Positions 32,375-41,553 of a DNA stretch of 64,000 bases are shown here, piece after piece. Position 1 is the stretch's first letter. Every line of letters begins with the position of its first letter. The DNA lies in assembly GCF_015223055.1 (NCBI RefSeq), contig NZ_JADFBX010000016.1, positions 1 to 64,000 on the forward strand. Reading direction: 5' to 3'. Source of the stretch: Pedobacter sp. MC2016-24 (GTDB lineage Bacteria > Bacteroidota > Bacteroidia > Sphingobacteriales > Sphingobacteriaceae). The notes beneath the pieces are model-generated. The model did no database searches. It had not been told where the DNA came from and worked only from the letters and a program-made list of their open reading frames with translations. Made by a program: the position numbers and the translations under genes.

Positions 32375-33160
32375 ATGAACCCGCTATCTCTTGTACTCAT
32401 TAGTTTAGCGGCATGCTGCATCGTCATGACCCTGGTTTGGCTTTGGGCAACGCGCATTAAAAATGCAGGGGTAGTAGATGTTTTCTGGGCTTTCAATTTT
32501 CCATTAATTGCCTGTTTGCTGTACTTCCTGGCCGATGGCTGGGAAGTACGGAAAACTTTAATCTGTTCCATGGTGGTCATAGCCGGACTCCGGTTGGGCC
32601 TCCACCTCTATGCCCGTGTCATTGGGCACCTGCAGGAAGAAGAAGGACGTTATAAACAATTGCGCCTGGAATGGGCAGGTCATGAAAACCGGAATTTCTT
32701 CTGGTTCTTTCAGTTTCAGGCCATCTCCAATGTGGTGCTCGCCATTCCATTTTTCCTGATCGCACTGCATAAAAACCCGGTTTTGCAACTGGTCGAACAG
32801 ATTGGAATCGGCCTTTGGCTGATTGCTGTAATCGGTGAAGGGCTGGCCGACTGGCAACTGTCTGCCTTTAAAAAAGATCCCCGCAATAAGGGGAAGGTCT
32901 GCGATGCCGGCCTCTGGAATTATTCGAGACACCCCAACTATTTTTTTCAGTCGCTGATGTGGTTCGCCTATTTTCTTTTTGCCCTTACGGCGCCCTGGGG
33001 CTTGCTGGCCATCATCAGTCCCCTGATCATTTGTTACCTGCTTTTCAAAGTAACGGGGATCCCTGCCACAGAAGAACAGGCGCTGCGTTCCAAAGGCGAT
33101 TTGTACCGCAAATATCAGCAAACCACCAGCGTATTCGTTCCCTGGTTTAAAAAAGCTTAA
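32375..33160 (+). CDS. DUF1295 (steroid 5-alpha-reductase-like) membrane protein
   Basis: A 261-residue inner membrane protein with about seven membrane segments and the DUF1295 signature near the C-terminus: CDAGLWNYSRHPNYFFQSLM, then VTGIPATEEQALRSKGDLYR. Related eukaryotic enzymes use NADPH to reduce double bonds, and bacterial DUF1295 genes often sit beside CFA synthases. It is probably a lipid reductase. It lies 5 bp after the desaturase gene and 169 bp before the first CFA-like gene. Confidence 0.85.
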   Translation: MNPLSLVLISLAACCIVMTLVWLWATRIKNAGVVDVFWAFNFPLIACLLYFLADGWEVRKTLICSMVVIAGLRLGLHLYARVIGHLQEEEGRYKQLRLEWAGHENRNFFWFFQFQAISNVVLAIPFFLIALHKNPVLQLVEQIGIGLWLIAVIGEGLADWQLSAFKKDPRNKGKVCDAGLWNYSRHPNYFFQSLMWFAYFLFALTAPWGLLAIISPLIICYLLFKVTGIPATEEQALRSKGDLYRKYQQTTSVFVPWFKKA

Positions 33161-33329
33161 GTTTTCGAAAATTATCCTACTGATAATTAGGTTGAAGCCC
33201 TCTTTTTAGGACTTTGCAGCATCTGTATGTTTAAAAATAACGTATGCTATTGTAAATGGATTCCGGGCTTTTTGGAATAATATTGATACCTTAATATAAC
33301 ATTAGACAATAACCTAATTGATACGCTGC

Positions 33330-34361
33330 ATGTGGTACGACAGTTTAATAGAAAAAGATAAATTACCCGACACGCTTTTGCGCATGGGCATTCAAAGATT
33401 ATTAAAACAACGCCTGGCTGATGAGCAAAGCGACGATGCCGAACTGCAGCAATTGAAGTTTAATGAACTGATCCTGGAGCTGAAAAATTCAGAGATAGCC
33501 ATACACACCGCAGATGCCAATCAGCAACATTATGAAGTGCCAACGGAATTTTACCGCTATTGTTTGGGTAAACACCTAAAATATTCAAGTGCCTACTGGA
33601 ATCCCGGCGTAACGGCCCTGGATACCGCAGAAGCAGACATGCTGGCTTTGACTTGTGAGCGGGCGGAGTTGGCCGATGGGCAGGAAGTGCTGGAGCTGGG
33701 CTGCGGCTGGGGTTCTCTTTCGCTGTACATGTCGTCCAGGTATCCTTCAAGCCAATTTACGGTCGTATCCAATTCCGCTACACAAAAGACTTATATCGAT
33801 GAAGCTGCACGGACACGCGGCATCAGCAACCTCAGGGTCATTACCGCAGATATCAATACTTTTGAAATTGCACAAAAGTTTGACCGGGTGGTCTCCGTTG
33901 AAATGTTTGAGCACATGCGCAACTACAAATTGCTGTTGAAAAAGATCTCGGGCTTTCTAAAGGATGAAGGTAAATTGTTTGTCCATATTTTTACCCACCA
34001 GACCCTCGCATACAAGTTCGAAGTAAAAGATGAAAGCGATTGGATGAGCAAGTACTTTTTTACCGGTGGGATCATGCCCTCCAATCATTTGCTGTTTTAC
34101 TTCAATGATGATCTGAGCGTCAGCAAACACTGGGTGGTCAATGGCAGGCATTATGCGAAAACCGCCGAAGCCTGGCTGCAAAATATGGATGCACACAGGA
34201 AAGAGATCATGCCCATTTTTGAGCAAACGTATGGTGCCGGTCAGGCGGTGAAATGGTGGGTATACTGGCGCTTGTTTTACATGGCCTGTGCCGAGCTGTT
34301 TGGCTATCGCAATGGCAATGAATGGATGGTTTGTCATTATTTGTTTAAAAAGAACGCCTGA
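33330..34361 (+). CDS. CFA-synthase-like SAM methyltransferase (coclaurine N-MT-like)
   Basis: A 343-residue SAM-dependent methyltransferase of the CFA/coclaurine N-methyltransferase group. It carries HYEVPTEFYRYCLGKHLKYS, the SAM motif VLELGCGWGSLSLYMSS and SVEMFEHMRNYKLLLKKI; the iron/bicarbonate region differs from true CFA synthase, so the product may not be a cyclopropane. I use the ATG at 33330; a TTG at 33318 would add four residues. The gene stop overlaps the start of the FAD protein gene by 1 bp (TGATGG), so they are translationally coupled. Confidence 0.85.
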   Translation: MWYDSLIEKDKLPDTLLRMGIQRLLKQRLADEQSDDAELQQLKFNELILELKNSEIAIHTADANQQHYEVPTEFYRYCLGKHLKYSSAYWNPGVTALDTAEADMLALTCERAELADGQEVLELGCGWGSLSLYMSSRYPSSQFTVVSNSATQKTYIDEAARTRGISNLRVITADINTFEIAQKFDRVVSVEMFEHMRNYKLLLKKISGFLKDEGKLFVHIFTHQTLAYKFEVKDESDWMSKYFFTGGIMPSNHLLFYFNDDLSVSKHWVVNGRHYAKTAEAWLQNMDAHRKEIMPIFEQTYGAGQAVKWWVYWRLFYMACAELFGYRNGNEWMVCHYLFKKNA

Positions 34362-35605
34362 TGGAAAAAATGGCCATTATAGGTACCGGTATTGCCGGGA
34401 TGGGCTGCGGCCATCTGTTGAAGGACAAATATGAGCTTACTTTTTACGAATCTGCGGACTATATTGGCGGTCATACCAATACGGTGGTGATCGAAGAGCA
34501 GGGAAAACCGGTTTACATAGACACGGGTTTTATGGTTTTCAATTACCAGACCTATCCCCATTTGTGCCAGTTGTTTGAAGAATTGAAAGCTCCGGTTAAA
34601 AAGACGGACATGTCTTTCAGTGTGCAATACCTTTCCAGTAAGCTGGAATACAGCGGATCAAGTTTAAACCATCTTTTTGCCCAGCGCAGGAATATCCTCA
34701 ATCCTTCTTTTTTAAAAATGCTGTTGCAAATCAACCGCTTCAATAAGCAAAGTGTAGAGATCTTGGATGATCCGGCCTATGCCGATTACTCCATCGGCCG
34801 TTTCATCAAAACCTTTGGCTACAGCGAAGACATGTTGTGGAAATACCTGATTCCCATGAGTGCTGCGGTATGGTCGGCCCCAATGGAGCAGATCCTCGAT
34901 TTTCCGGCAGTGTCCTTAATCCGGTTTTTTAAAAATCATGGTTTTTTAGGGTTAAACAGCCAGCATCAGTGGTATACCCTGCACCAGGGGAGCCAGGCTT
35001 ACCGCCTATTGTTGATCAAACCTTTTAAGGACCGGATTAAACTGAATACGCCAGTCCATTCCGTATTGAGGCAGGATGACGGCCGCGTACAGGTCCGTAC
35101 AGCCGATGGTACTGTAGCGATGTTTGATAAGGTGATTATGGCTTGCCACGCCGACCAGGCTTACCGGATTGTCGATCGGCAGACAAAAGATGAAGAAAGA
35201 CTGTTGTCTAAATTTAAATATCAGCCCAACAAAGCCGTGTTACACACCGATGAAAGTTTAATGCCGAAAAAGAAACTGGCCTGGAGCAGTTGGAACTACC
35301 GCGTGGAAAAAGATGGCGATCGGTTGGTGCCCAGCACCATCTATTGGATGAACAGGTTACAGCAGGTATCTGATCAGCAGAATTATTTTGTGTCGATTAA
35401 TCCCTCTCAGGCCCTGGATCCGGCAAAGGTGATTAAAGAGATTGCCTATGAGCATCCGCTTTTTGATGTCGCGGCCATGCAGGCCCAGGCCGAATTGCCG
35501 CTGTTAAATGTAAATGGCCCGGTATATTATTGCGGTAGTTACTTTAAATATGGTTTTCATGAAGATGCTTACGCCAGTGCAGTGGCGCTGTGCAAAAATT
35601 TATAA
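34361..35605 (+). CDS. FAD-dependent amine-oxidase-like oxidoreductase
   Basis: A 414-residue flavoprotein. The N-terminal dinucleotide fold is MAIIGTGIAGMGCGHLL with the ExxxxxGG motif in YESADYIGGHTNT; the rest resembles flavin amine oxidase/NAD(P)-binding proteins that regularly accompany CFA synthases (annotated as cyclopropane fatty acid-associated oxidoreductases). A C-terminal YYCGSYFKYGFHEDAYASA closes the FAD site. It likely oxidises or desaturates a lipid-bound chain. It overlaps the preceding methyltransferase gene by one base and precedes DUF1365 by 24 bp. Confidence 0.88.
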   Translation: MEKMAIIGTGIAGMGCGHLLKDKYELTFYESADYIGGHTNTVVIEEQGKPVYIDTGFMVFNYQTYPHLCQLFEELKAPVKKTDMSFSVQYLSSKLEYSGSSLNHLFAQRRNILNPSFLKMLLQINRFNKQSVEILDDPAYADYSIGRFIKTFGYSEDMLWKYLIPMSAAVWSAPMEQILDFPAVSLIRFFKNHGFLGLNSQHQWYTLHQGSQAYRLLLIKPFKDRIKLNTPVHSVLRQDDGRVQVRTADGTVAMFDKVIMACHADQAYRIVDRQTKDEERLLSKFKYQPNKAVLHTDESLMPKKKLAWSSWNYRVEKDGDRLVPSTIYWMNRLQQVSDQQNYFVSINPSQALDPAKVIKEIAYEHPLFDVAAMQAQAELPLLNVNGPVYYCGSYFKYGFHEDAYASAVALCKNL

Positions 35606-35629
35606 ATCAATATAGCTAAATATCAGACC

Positions 35630-36424
35630 TTGAATTCTTGCTTGTACATATGTCATGTGATGCACCACCGGCTTGCTCCAAAAAAGCATGGTTTCTGGTA
35701 TAAGGTGTATCTGTTCTATGTGGATTTGGATGAAATGGATTTACTGAGCCGCAAGTTTCGCTGGCTGGGGCACAATCGCTTCAATTTGTTTAATTTCAGG
35801 GACCGCGATCACCTCCAGCTGCCCAAAGATCAGCCTGATCAGCAAAAAACTGTGCGGGAGCATTTAACCACCTACCTGGCTGAAAAAGACATTGTGCTTG
35901 GCAATGGCAGGGTCATGCTGCTGACCAACCTGGCGGTACTGGGTTATAACTTTAACCCGGTGTCTTTTTATTTCTGTTATGATGAAAACCAGGAACCGCT
36001 TTGTGCAGTAGCAGAGATCAGCAATACTTTCAGGGAAATGAAAATGTTTTTTATTGGAAAGCAGGACCTGCATGGTGATCGTTTCAGGCAGCGCGCCCAA
36101 AAATATTTTTACGTGTCCCCCTTCACGGATCTGGATACGTTTTTTGATTTTAACCTGCAGATTCCAACCGAAAATCTGGACATAAAAATTGACGACTATG
36201 ACCAGGAAGGAAAACGCTTTTTCATCAGCACACTAAAAGGACAACGAAAAGGATTGACTAATGGCAATCTGCTCCGCTGTTTTTTCTCCATTCCGTTGAT
36301 TCCATTGCGGGTGATGATATTAATTCACTGGCAGGCTTTTTTATTATGGAAGAAAAACTTATCTTTTCATAAAAAAGCTTCAAACCGAAATCTTCAGAAA
36401 GACGTATATAAACCATATCAATAA
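35630..36424 (+). CDS. DUF1365 protein
   Basis: A 264-residue protein of the DUF1365 family. The start MNSCLYICHVMHHRLAPKKH is the family's typical N-terminus, which supports the TTG at 35630 as the initiation codon; there is no ATG before it in frame. NPVSFYFCYDENQEPLCAVA and KYFYVSPFTDLDTFFDF are also conserved-looking. No catalytic mechanism is known to me. It regularly sits between the FAD protein and a CFA synthase, as here, and its absence of a signal peptide suggests a cytoplasmic or membrane-associated role in lipid modification. Confidence 0.85.
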   Translation: MNSCLYICHVMHHRLAPKKHGFWYKVYLFYVDLDEMDLLSRKFRWLGHNRFNLFNFRDRDHLQLPKDQPDQQKTVREHLTTYLAEKDIVLGNGRVMLLTNLAVLGYNFNPVSFYFCYDENQEPLCAVAEISNTFREMKMFFIGKQDLHGDRFRQRAQKYFYVSPFTDLDTFFDFNLQIPTENLDIKIDDYDQEGKRFFISTLKGQRKGLTNGNLLRCFFSIPLIPLRVMILIHWQAFLLWKKNLSFHKKASNRNLQKDVYKPYQ

Positions 36425-36437
36425 ATACTAGAGTATC

Positions 36438-37676
36438 ATGTCATCGCTTTCCATAGTTAAAAGTAGAACCGGATTTTATGAGCATGCTGTTTTAAACGCG
36501 CTGGCCAGGATGACTTGCGGCAGTTTGAGCCTGACCTTGCCCAGTGGCGAGCGGATTCAGATTGGAACTGAAGGCGCAAAAAATGAAGCGCATATCGAGA
36601 TTAAGGACCCGATGTTTTTTAAAAGACTGGTTTTGTACGGGGATATTGGTTTCGGAGAAGCTTACGTAGATGGCATGTGGGAAACGGACAACATCACCAA
36701 TGTGATCAAATGGGTCTTGCTGAACATCGAAAATGCGCCCTCTGTTTCCGGAAGTAAAGCAAAAGGTTTGGCTTTAAACCTGTTCAAGTGGTTAAACCGC
36801 TTGTATCATAATGGCAGGGCCAACAGCATCTCCGGTTCCCAAAAGAATATTGCGGAGCATTATGACCTCAACAATGATTTCTTTGCGACTTTCCTGGATC
36901 CCAGCATGACGTATTCCAGCGGTTATTTTTATCGTGACGACCTATCCTTGCTGGAATCTCAATATGCTAAATATGAAAGGTTGTGCCGGCAGCTTAAACT
37001 TCAATCGACAGACCATGTGCTGGAGATTGGTAGCGGCTGGGGAGGGAATGCAATATATATGGCTAAAAACTACGGTTGCCGGGTGACTTCTGTAACCATT
37101 TCCGTAGCACAACAAAAGCTTGCAGTAGCCAGGGTAGAAGCAGCAGGTTTGTCGGCACTGGTCGATATTGTGATCTGTGATTACCGTGACCTGCAAGGTA
37201 AATACGATAAAATTGTCTCCATCGAAATGCTGGAAGCAGTAGGGCATAACTATTATGAAACCTATTTTGCCAAGTGTGATGAACTGTTGAAGCAGGATGG
37301 GATTTTAGCTTTTCAGGTAATAACAAGTCCGGATTCCAGGTATGATCATTTGAGAAAAGGGGTCGACTGGATTCAGAAACACATTTTTCCAGGCTCCTTA
37401 TTGCCCTCCGTTGCCAAAATTAATGACGCGGTTAACAAAACGGGCGATCTGACCCTGGTAGATCTTAAAGATATGGGGCTGGATTATGCCAGGACCCTGA
37501 AATTGTGGTTCGAGCAGTTCAATGTCAATCTCAATGCGGTAAAAGCACTCGGATTCGACGAACGCTTCATCCGTAAATGGCAATATTATTTAAATTATTG
37601 TGAAGCGGCATTTGCGATGCGAAACATCAATGTGATGCAAATGGTCTATGTCCGGCCGAATAATACCGCGCGGTAA
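36438..37676 (+). CDS. cfa: Cyclopropane-fatty-acyl-phospholipid synthase
   Basis: A 412-residue CFA synthase with both parts of the family: an N-terminal lipid-binding domain (about 1-130) and the SAM-methyltransferase domain. It shows HYDLNNDFFATFLDPSMTYS, the SAM motif VLEIGSGWGGNAIYM, SIEMLEAVGHNYYETYF, QVITSPDSRY and KHIFPGSLLPS, where the bicarbonate-binding and active-site residues are expected. It adds a methylene to cis double bonds of phospholipid chains at the inner membrane. Last gene of the lipid block; a 15-bp-stem hairpin follows 14 bp after the stop. Confidence 0.9.
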   Translation: MSSLSIVKSRTGFYEHAVLNALARMTCGSLSLTLPSGERIQIGTEGAKNEAHIEIKDPMFFKRLVLYGDIGFGEAYVDGMWETDNITNVIKWVLLNIENAPSVSGSKAKGLALNLFKWLNRLYHNGRANSISGSQKNIAEHYDLNNDFFATFLDPSMTYSSGYFYRDDLSLLESQYAKYERLCRQLKLQSTDHVLEIGSGWGGNAIYMAKNYGCRVTSVTISVAQQKLAVARVEAAGLSALVDIVICDYRDLQGKYDKIVSIEMLEAVGHNYYETYFAKCDELLKQDGILAFQVITSPDSRYDHLRKGVDWIQKHIFPGSLLPSVAKINDAVNKTGDLTLVDLKDMGLDYARTLKLWFEQFNVNLNAVKALGFDERFIRKWQYYLNYCEAAFAMRNINVMQMVYVRPNNTAR

Positions 37677-37689
37677 GGAGGATATTTAA

Positions 37690-37724
37690 GCTCGTCCTGC
37701 TGAAATGAATTCAGCAGGACGAGC
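37690..37724. terminator. Strong hairpin between convergent genes
   Basis: A perfect 15-bp stem (gctcgtcctgctgaa with its complement) and 5-base loop. The run aaattttt lies a few bases beyond on the right. It probably ends both the lipid block and the minus-strand SH3 gene. Confidence 0.6.
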
Positions 37725-37735
37725 GAAACAAATTT

Positions 37736-38158
37736 TTACCCAATTGGCGTCAGGTACTGCGTATACGCATAGCCCTGTTCGCCATCGGCCGTTTTGACCA
37801 CCCACCATTGGTCGTTTTCTTTAGACACCAGGGTAACCACCTCATGTCTGGCAGCTTTCCCGACAATCTCGTCGTTGGTACTCGGGCCTTTGCGGATATT
37901 CAGGTTTGAACTGTTGGTGGTCACTTTCAGTTGAGCACCTTCAACAACACCAGCAACACTGTTGATATTCATGACCAGGTCTCCGGATGCATAATTTGGA
38001 TCCAGGCGTTCATAAGTATCCCAAAGTTGTTGTTTAACCGTTCCGTTGGTCGTTCCGTCAATGTACAAAACGCCATCTTGTTCCCGCACGCTCAGGTTGC
38101 CGACGCCTGCAGTATTTGCTGCATCTATCAGTTCCTTATATTTCTCTTGTAAAGCCAT
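37736..38158 (-). CDS. SH3-domain protein with BON-like N-terminus
   Basis: A 140-residue protein. Residues about 1-70 resemble a BON or LysM-associated domain (LSVREQDGVLYIDGTTNGTV), and residues about 80-140 form a bacterial SH3 domain (NLNIRKGPSTNDEIVGKAAR and DGEQGYAYTQYL). SH3b domains often bind cell wall peptides. No signal peptide is visible, so its location is uncertain. It starts 7 bp after the BON lipoprotein gene and is probably co-transcribed with it. Confidence 0.75.
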   Translation of the reverse strand: MALQEKYKELIDAANTAGVGNLSVREQDGVLYIDGTTNGTVKQQLWDTYERLDPNYASGDLVMNINSVAGVVEGAQLKVTTNSSNLNIRKGPSTNDEIVGKAARHEVVTLVSKENDQWWVVKTADGEQGYAYTQYLTPIG

Positions 38159-38165
38159 TTTGTTC

Positions 38166-38663
38166 TTATTTAACAGTTAAACCAGCAGTTTCCACTTTTT
38201 TAGGTTTTAAAGCCTGTAGGGTCATCATTAATTTCTGCAGATTGGCTTTCTGGATTTCTCCTTTCAAGCTGATTACACCGTCTGCAACTGTTCCCGTTAC
38301 GGTAGGATAATCCTTGGTTGCATCCTTCACTGCAGCAGCCAATGGGTCATCCATGCTTACGCTCACCGGCGTAGCTGGGGTAATGGTCAGGTTGTTGATG
38401 ACTGATTTTACGCCTGCAACTGCTGCAGCTGTTTTTTCCAGACTATCTTTACTGCCCTGATCTGGGACCTGCCCTGTCAGCGTAGCAATGCCCTGGTCAA
38501 CAGATACCGTTACGTTGGTTGCAGTGGGACTGGATTGAATGGCGGTTTCAACCCCGGCCTTTACGTCCGAATCTTTTGGTGTACTTTTACAGCCCGTAAA
38601 AGCCGCAGTCATAACGGCAGCAGCCATTATCAAAGCCATCATTTTGTTTTTTGTGTTTTTCAT
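38166..38663 (-). CDS. BON-domain lipoprotein
   Basis: A 165-residue envelope lipoprotein: signal MKNTKNKMMALIMAAAVMTA ending FTGC (lipidated Cys25), then two BON domains (about 30-90 and 95-160; for example TVSVDQGIATLTGQVPDQGS and ISLKGEIQKANLQKL). BON domains bind phospholipid or envelope surfaces and help with osmotic stress. It is the first gene of a two-gene unit with the SH3 protein. No clear promoter element was found upstream. Confidence 0.8.
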   Translation of the reverse strand: MKNTKNKMMALIMAAAVMTAAFTGCKSTPKDSDVKAGVETAIQSSPTATNVTVSVDQGIATLTGQVPDQGSKDSLEKTAAAVAGVKSVINNLTITPATPVSVSMDDPLAAAVKDATKDYPTVTGTVADGVISLKGEIQKANLQKLMMTLQALKPKKVETAGLTVK

Positions 38664-38844
38664 AGATTTTGTTGTTTAACTTATATAAGCCATATACAAG
38701 ATATTAAAATTAAATAACAAAAGAAACGGAATTTAGTTGCTGGGACTGCCTGAAAATTTGAATTAAACTGGCCGGTTATTTGCAATGCATGAATCCATAA
38801 AGAATCACATTTACTAAATTTAATCAACCCCTTATTTAAATTTT

Positions 38845-39324
38845 ATGGAATTAAAATCAGCAGCAGACGTTTTAAAGGAAGAAGGCATTTATGTCGGACA
38901 GGATGTCATTGGCGGAATTAACTGTTCAATCGGCTATCAGAAAGTTTTCAAATGGTCCTGGTTAGCGACACAATTGAACACATTTGTGATCATCGGCTCA
39001 ACGGATCAATTGATAGACCAGGCTTTCATTGAACATTTTTCAAAAGCATGTTTTGAGTATTCCACCCGAAATAACCAGGGCTGGCCACGTGGTTTACAGT
39101 CTGGCGTAGGCTCTGTGGCTATTTTGCAGGGAAGCAACATCGATCGGAGCGGAGCTGCATTTTGTGAAAAATTAACTAAAAAACACTGGTCAGCATTCGA
39201 AATACCGGTCTTGTATTACACCCCTGAAAAAAGAACCGTCCGTTTTTTAAGCCGTCCTTTATGGGGTACCATTTATTTCCCATACTTTACCCAGCTGATT
39301 GATTCGGTCACCAGCCGTTTTTAA
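38845..39324 (+). CDS. Hypothetical protein
   Basis: A 159-residue protein without a family I recognise. It has no signal peptide and looks alpha/beta: strands NTFVIIGSTDQLIDQ and QSGVGSVAILQGSN and a C-terminal WGTIYFPYFTQLIDSV. A single gene between two exported-protein genes. Codon use is like the core genes, so it is probably real and expressed. Confidence 0.6.
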   Translation: MELKSAADVLKEEGIYVGQDVIGGINCSIGYQKVFKWSWLATQLNTFVIIGSTDQLIDQAFIEHFSKACFEYSTRNNQGWPRGLQSGVGSVAILQGSNIDRSGAAFCEKLTKKHWSAFEIPVLYYTPEKRTVRFLSRPLWGTIYFPYFTQLIDSVTSRF

Positions 39325-39409
39325 TCTCATTTTGCCCTCACCGCATACATTTCAGTTGTTGTAGTATCCGATGATAATCTTTAAATTGCAGGCCTAGAAT
39401 AATAGTACG

Positions 39410-39865
39410 ATGAAAACATATATTTTAATGGCCTTCATGTTGCTTGGATTTGTTCAATTCAGCAATGCGCAATCCAATCCAAAAATGCCTACTCCACAAG
39501 AAATGGCAACTAAAAGCGTCGATGAACTGGAAAAGCGTCTGAAATTAAATCCAACGCAAAAAAGTGTAATCTATAATTACACCTTTGACATGTGCAAACA
39601 CCAGCTCGACCTGATTAAAAAGCAGCAGGCCGGTACCTCCAATGAAGATGAGGTTACCAAGTTCTACAAAATGCAAAATGACACCAACAACAGCATTAAA
39701 ACCGTCCTGAAAGGCGATCAGATTGCTGAATTTGATAAAGTACTTGAAGAACGCCTGAGCGGAGGTGATAAAAAGAAGAAAAAGAAAGGCAAACGCAACA
39801 AAGACGAAGCAGAAGAAGTAAGTGTAGGTATTGAAGGCTTAAAATCCGTACCGCCTGCCCAATAA
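39410..39865 (+). CDS. Exported hypothetical protein with Lys-rich tail
   Basis: A 151-residue exported protein: signal peptide MKTYILMAFMLLGFVQFSNA, a helical domain (DELEKRLKLNPTQKSVIYNY to about residue 115) and a Lys-rich stretch GGDKKKKKKGKRNKDE at 122-137. The helical part resembles small periplasmic Spy/CpxP-like proteins in Bacteroidota, but that is only by appearance. A terminator is at 39984-40018. Confidence 0.6.
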   Translation: MKTYILMAFMLLGFVQFSNAQSNPKMPTPQEMATKSVDELEKRLKLNPTQKSVIYNYTFDMCKHQLDLIKKQQAGTSNEDEVTKFYKMQNDTNNSIKTVLKGDQIAEFDKVLEERLSGGDKKKKKKGKRNKDEAEEVSVGIEGLKSVPPAQ

Positions 39866-39892
39866 CCACCACTCATCCAAATCAACAAGATA

Positions 39893-39985
39893 TCAGGTAA
39901 ACGATAAACAAGTAATCAAGTAACAAATACTCAAGATATCAAGTAACCAATAAAAAATAATCAAGTAACAAATATCAAGTAACAA
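39893..39985. repeat. AT-rich degenerate repeats of tcaagtaacaaat
   Basis: Variants of (a)tcaagtaac(c/a)aat occur four times between the end of the preceding gene and the terminator. The spacing is irregular. No coding potential. Confidence 0.55.
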
Positions 39986-40018
39986 AAAAGGAAGCCTTCG
40001 TTCAAGGCTTCCTTTTTT
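39984..40018. terminator. Bidirectional rho-independent terminator
   Basis: Stem aaaaaaggaagcctt with its full complement, 5-base loop cgttc, and T-run on both strands. It serves the plus-strand gene ending at 39865 and the helicase gene on the minus strand. Confidence 0.8.
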
Positions 40019-40045
40019 GTTTTACTCACTAAAAATTCAGTGTCT

Positions 40046-40090
40046 GGAAGAGGGCCTAGGCGTCTTTTGCGCTTCTTCAGCGCAAATTAT
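40046..40090. repeat. Copy of the tttgcgc-hairpin repeat family
   Basis: Read on the minus strand, this segment shares the cctagg hexamer and the tttgcgctgaagaagcgcaa hairpin with the 98-bp units at 22257-22548 and lies 22 bp beyond the helicase stop. Confidence 0.65.
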
Positions 40091-40111
40091 GCCAGCCCGA
40101 AAACAGATCAC

Positions 40112-41440
40112 TTAATTTTTACCCCACCGCCTGTTACCACTATTAGCACTCCTTTTCGCTCCGCTCAAATTCGGTTGTCTTTCCGTTTTCTCTGTTCTCG
40201 GCCCTTTCTCTGTTCTTGCAGGTCTGTCTGGTCTGGCGCCCCTTGCAGGTTTCGCTTTTCCTTTTGACTTTGCAGCAGCAGCACCTGAAAGCAGGCTTTG
40301 CCAGCTCATCGCATAAGGATGATCTTCTGTAACCGGAATTTTAAGACCGATCAGTTTCTCAATATCATCTAAAAACTCTTTTTCTTCCGGATCGCAGAAT
40401 GAAAATGCAGTACCACTTAAACCTGCGCGACCGGTACGGCCGATACGGTGTACATAAGTTTCAGGAATGTTCGGCAATTCGTAATTGATTACATGTGCCA
40501 GCTCATCCACATCAATACCACGGGCTGCAATGTCTGTGGCGACAAGGATCCGTGTGGTTTTAGCTTTGAAATTGGTCAATGCCCTTTGTCTGGCATTTTG
40601 CGACTTATTACCATGAATGGCTTCCGCTTTAACACCAACTTTGATCAGATCTTTAACGATCCGGTCTGCGCCATGTTTGGTACGTGAAAATACCAGTGCA
40701 GTTTCAATGGTTTTATCTTTTAAAATATGGTGCAATAAATCTTTCTTGTCGTGTTTCTCTACAAAGAAGATCTGTTGCTGAATTTTTTCAGCGGTAGAAG
40801 AAACCGGGGTAACCTCTACTTTGATTGGATCTGTTAAAATGGTATTGGCCAGTACCTGGATTTCTTTAGGCATGGTAGCCGAGAAAAATAAAGTCTGACG
40901 CTTGGCTGGTAATTTAGCAATCACTTTTTTTACATCGTGGATAAAACCCATGTCCAGCATCCTGTCGGCCTCATCCAGTACAAAAAGTTCAATATCGCGC
41001 AGACTGACAAAACCCTGGTTCATCAAGTCTAACAAACGACCTGGCGTTGCGACCAGGATATCCACACCACGGTGTAATGCATCGGTTTGTGCTTTTTGTC
41101 CAACACCACCAAAGATCACCAGATGCTTGATTGGCAAGTTCCGGCCATAAGCTTTAAAACTCTCTTCAATTTGAATGGCAAGTTCACGCGTAGGCGTTAA
41201 AACCAATGCTTTAATGGTTTTGTGTACTTTCGTATTGATGTGTGGTTTACTCAGCAATTGAAGCATTGGAATGGCAAATGCTGCGGTTTTTCCGGTACCA
41301 GTTTGCGCACAGCCCAATAAATCTCGGCCTTGTAATATAGATGGAATGGATTGCTCTTGTATGGGGGTAGGTTGTGTGTAACCTTCTGTTTGGAGCGCTT
41401 TTAAAATGGGCTCAATCAGGTTTAATTCTTCGAATAACAA
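40112..41440 (-). CDS. DEAD-box RNA helicase (RhlE-like)
   Basis: A 442-residue ATP-dependent RNA helicase with all motifs in order: Q-motif PTPIQEQSIP, motif I ACAQTGTGKTAAF (read CAQTGTGKT), PTRELA, DEAD (VLDEADRMLDMGF), SAT (FFSATMP) and the C-terminal domain with RGIDVDELAHVINYELP and HRIGRTGR. The tail from about residue 385 is basic and disordered (KSKGKAKPARGARPDRPART), typical of cold-induced RhlE proteins. The start is TTG at 41440; the upstream frame closes within five codons, so no ATG is possible. A TACCTTTG promoter element is at 41496-41503. Confidence 0.92.
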   Translation of the reverse strand: MLFEELNLIEPILKALQTEGYTQPTPIQEQSIPSILQGRDLLGCAQTGTGKTAAFAIPMLQLLSKPHINTKVHKTIKALVLTPTRELAIQIEESFKAYGRNLPIKHLVIFGGVGQKAQTDALHRGVDILVATPGRLLDLMNQGFVSLRDIELFVLDEADRMLDMGFIHDVKKVIAKLPAKRQTLFFSATMPKEIQVLANTILTDPIKVEVTPVSSTAEKIQQQIFFVEKHDKKDLLHHILKDKTIETALVFSRTKHGADRIVKDLIKVGVKAEAIHGNKSQNARQRALTNFKAKTTRILVATDIAARGIDVDELAHVINYELPNIPETYVHRIGRTGRAGLSGTAFSFCDPEEKEFLDDIEKLIGLKIPVTEDHPYAMSWQSLLSGAAAAKSKGKAKPARGARPDRPARTEKGPRTEKTERQPNLSGAKRSANSGNRRWGKN

Positions 41441-41495
41441 TGTATCTGTAATTTAATGTGTAATATAAGTTGAAACCAATAATTTTGTTTCGTCA

Positions 41496-41503
41496 CAAAG
41501 GTA
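41496..41503 (-). promoter_or_regulatory. -7 element of the helicase promoter
   Basis: Minus-strand TACCTTTG fits TAnnTTTG. The leader to the TTG start would be about 50 bases, which leaves room for cold-dependent folding; that is inference. Confidence 0.45.
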
Positions 41504-41553
41504 CATATAACTATTGGCTTTTGCTTATTTCCTTTGCTTCATGTAAGTGTCTG

